NCBI GenBank assembly: GCA_900754605.1
Contig: CAAEDK010000332.1
Location: 1 to 10,024, forward strand
Origin: an uncultured Oscillospiraceae bacterium
GTDB taxonomy: Bacteria; Bacillota_A; Clostridia; Oscillospirales; Oscillospiraceae
Reading direction: 5' to 3'
DNA: 10,024 nt
Positions 8,644 to 10,024 of the stretch are shown here, piece after piece (the first letter of the stretch is position 1; every line of letters starts with the position of its first letter). The position numbers and the translations under genes were made by a program. Under the pieces are notes generated by a model, which did not search any database, was not told the DNA's origin, and saw only the letters and a program-made list of their open reading frames with translations.

Positions 8644-9933
8644 ATGAAGCAGGACATGATTCTGATACTTGATCTGGGCAGTGAGGAGAACCCCCGCCTG
8701 GCCCGTGAGATCCGTGCGCTGGGCGTTTACAGCGAAATCCATCCCCACGACATCACCGCCGACGAGCTTGCCGCTCTGCCGAACGTGAAGGGCATCATCC
8801 TGAACGGCGGCCCCAACCGTGTGGTGGACGGCGTGGAGATCGATGCTGCCAAGGAGATCTATAATGCTCCCGTGCCCGTGCTGCTGGCCGACCACAAGGG
8901 CGATCAGCCTTGGCCTGAGGACGCCGCGGCCCGCAAGGAGGCGCTGAGCAACTTCGTGTTCCAGGTCTGTGGCGCACAGGCTAACTGGAATATGGAGAAC
9001 TTTATCGCCGACCAGGTGGAGCTGATCCGCCAGCAGGTGGGCGACAAGAAGGTCCTACTGGCTCTGTCCGGCGGCGTGGACTCCTCTGTCGTGGCCGCTC
9101 TGCTCATCAAAGCCATTGGCAAGCAGCTGACCTGTGTCCATGTGAACCATGGCCTGCTGCGCAAGGGCGAGCCCGAGCAAGTAGTCAAGGTATTCCGGGA
9201 CGAGATGGACGCCAACTTGGTCTATGTGGATGCCGTGGACCGCTTCTTGGACAAGCTGGCCGGTGTGTCCGATCCGGAGCAAAAGCGCAAGGTCATCGGC
9301 GCAGAGTTCATCCGCGTGTTTGAGGAGGAAGCCCGCAAGCTGGAAGGGATCAAGTTCCTGGGCCAGGGCACCATTTATCCCGACATCATCGAGTCCGGCA
9401 CCAAGACTGTGAAGGCGGTCAAGAGCCACCACAATGTGGGTGGTCTGCCGGAGGACCTAGACTTTGAACTGGTGGAGCCTCTGAAGATGCTGTTCAAGGA
9501 CGAGGTCCGCGCCTGCGGCAAGGCCCTGGGTCTCCCCGATTCTATGGTATACCGCCAGCCCTTCCCCGGCCCCGGCCTGGGTGTGCGCTGCCTGGGCGCC
9601 ATCACCCGCGACCGCCTGGAGGCTGTCCGGGAGTCCGACGCCATCCTGCGCGAAGAGTTTGCCAAGAACGGCCTGGAGGGCAAGGTTTGGCAGTATTTTA
9701 CCGCCATCCCTGACATCAAGTCTGTCGGCGTCCGCGACAATAAGCGTGCAGACGAGTGGTGTGTGATCATCCGTGCGGTCAATACCGTAGACGCCATGAC
9801 CGCCACTGTGGAGAATGTGCCCTTCGAGCTGCTCCAGCATATCACCGCCCGTATTACCGCCGAGGTCAAGGGTGTCAACCGTTGCCTGTTCGACCTGACC
9901 CCCAAGCCTACGGGCACGATTGAGTGGGAATAA
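8644..9933 (+). CDS. guaA: GMP synthase with truncated, catalytically incomplete glutaminase domain
   Basis: GuaA converts XMP to GMP using ATP and ammonia, usually taken from glutamine. This protein has 429 residues, whereas bacterial GuaA is normally about 510-525. The ATP-pyrophosphatase and dimerisation parts look complete: NWNMENFI (114-121), the PP-loop SGGVDSS (142-148), VKSHHNVGGLPE (259-270), RQPFPGPGLGVR (304-315) and the terminal PTGTIEWE. The amidotransferase domain is cut to about 105 residues. It opens normally (ILDLGS, GVYSEIHPHD, GIILNGGPN). After VPVLLADHKG, where GICYGMQ with the catalytic Cys should lie, it jumps via about 20 residues to NFVFQVCG (103-110), the end of the domain. 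The Cys nucleophile and the HPE-type His/Glu are absent, so glutamine hydrolysis is not expected. The frame is intact and codon use is normal, so this is not a random pseudogene. AGGAGG sits 7 bases before the ATG. Confidence 0.95.
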   Translation: MKQDMILILDLGSEENPRLAREIRALGVYSEIHPHDITADELAALPNVKGIILNGGPNRVVDGVEIDAAKEIYNAPVPVLLADHKGDQPWPEDAAARKEALSNFVFQVCGAQANWNMENFIADQVELIRQQVGDKKVLLALSGGVDSSVVAALLIKAIGKQLTCVHVNHGLLRKGEPEQVVKVFRDEMDANLVYVDAVDRFLDKLAGVSDPEQKRKVIGAEFIRVFEEEARKLEGIKFLGQGTIYPDIIESGTKTVKAVKSHHNVGGLPEDLDFELVEPLKMLFKDEVRACGKALGLPDSMVYRQPFPGPGLGVRCLGAITRDRLEAVRESDAILREEFAKNGLEGKVWQYFTAIPDIKSVGVRDNKRADEWCVIIRAVNTVDAMTATVENVPFELLQHITARITAEVKGVNRCLFDLTPKPTGTIEWE

Positions 9934-10001
9934 GCAAAAAGTGGATATGAGGGCCCGCAAAGGCGCATAAACACTGGGTTTTTGATTTTCAAATTCCCCA
10001 T

Positions 10002-10021
10002 TTGATAGCAGATTGATAGCA
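10002..10021 (+). repeat. Tandem direct repeat TTGATAGCA at window edge
   Basis: TTGATAGCA occurs at 10002-10010 and again at 10013-10021, a period of 11 bases. It lies 69 bases after the guaA stop in A/T-rich, non-coding DNA. Closely spaced short repeats of this kind can be recombinase arm-binding or excisionase sites. The window ends here, so the array may continue. The interval 9934-10001 has no T-tailed hairpin that would serve as a guaA terminator. Confidence 0.6.
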
Positions 10022-10024
10022 CTC

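Overview
The window looks like chromosome from a strictly anaerobic, moderately GC-rich Firmicute, probably a gut Oscillospiraceae in the Flavonifractor, Pseudoflavonifractor or Oscillibacter area. The placement is inferred from three things: a class A flavodiiron protein beside rubredoxin, a DUF421/DUF4363 membrane pair, and C/G-ending codon use with AGGAGG-type ribosome binding sites. No database comparison was possible. No rRNA, tRNA, CRISPR array or insertion sequence was recognised.

Bases 1-1801 (plus strand) form an oxygen-defence pair. A flavodiiron protein carrying its own C-terminal rubredoxin domain is followed by a free 52-residue rubredoxin and a strong hairpin terminator. The terminator also suits transcription arriving from the opposite strand. 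Bases 1960-3029 (minus strand) hold a two-gene operon with an ATGA overlap: a DUF421/YetF-type membrane protein, then a small DUF4363 protein.

Bases 3214-7645 (plus strand) hold carA and carB, the two subunits of carbamoyl-phosphate synthetase. They have a good vegetative-type promoter, a TAATG junction and a GC-rich terminator. Bases 7707-8243 hold a fragmentary secreted-protein gene. A signal-peptide-like reading frame is cut by an in-frame TAG, and beyond it lies an intact Ig-like domain frame.

Bases 8254-8463 (minus strand) hold a compact small-gene unit: 11-bp-period direct repeats, a TTGTTT-17-TATACT promoter, a full Shine-Dalgarno sequence, a 26-codon ORF and a terminator with a six-T tail. 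Divergent from it is guaA (8644-9933). Its ATP-pyrophosphatase and dimerisation domains look intact, but its glutamine amidotransferase domain has lost the catalytic Cys and His/Glu region. Past guaA, a pair of TTGATAGCA repeats at the window edge may mark the end of an integrative element.

The metabolic theme is nitrogen transfer into nucleotides. CarAB keeps a complete glutaminase triad, whereas GuaA appears to have lost its glutaminase and would depend on free ammonia or a separate partner. The two most unusual items are the degenerate GuaA and the unannotated 26-residue peptide unit upstream of it.
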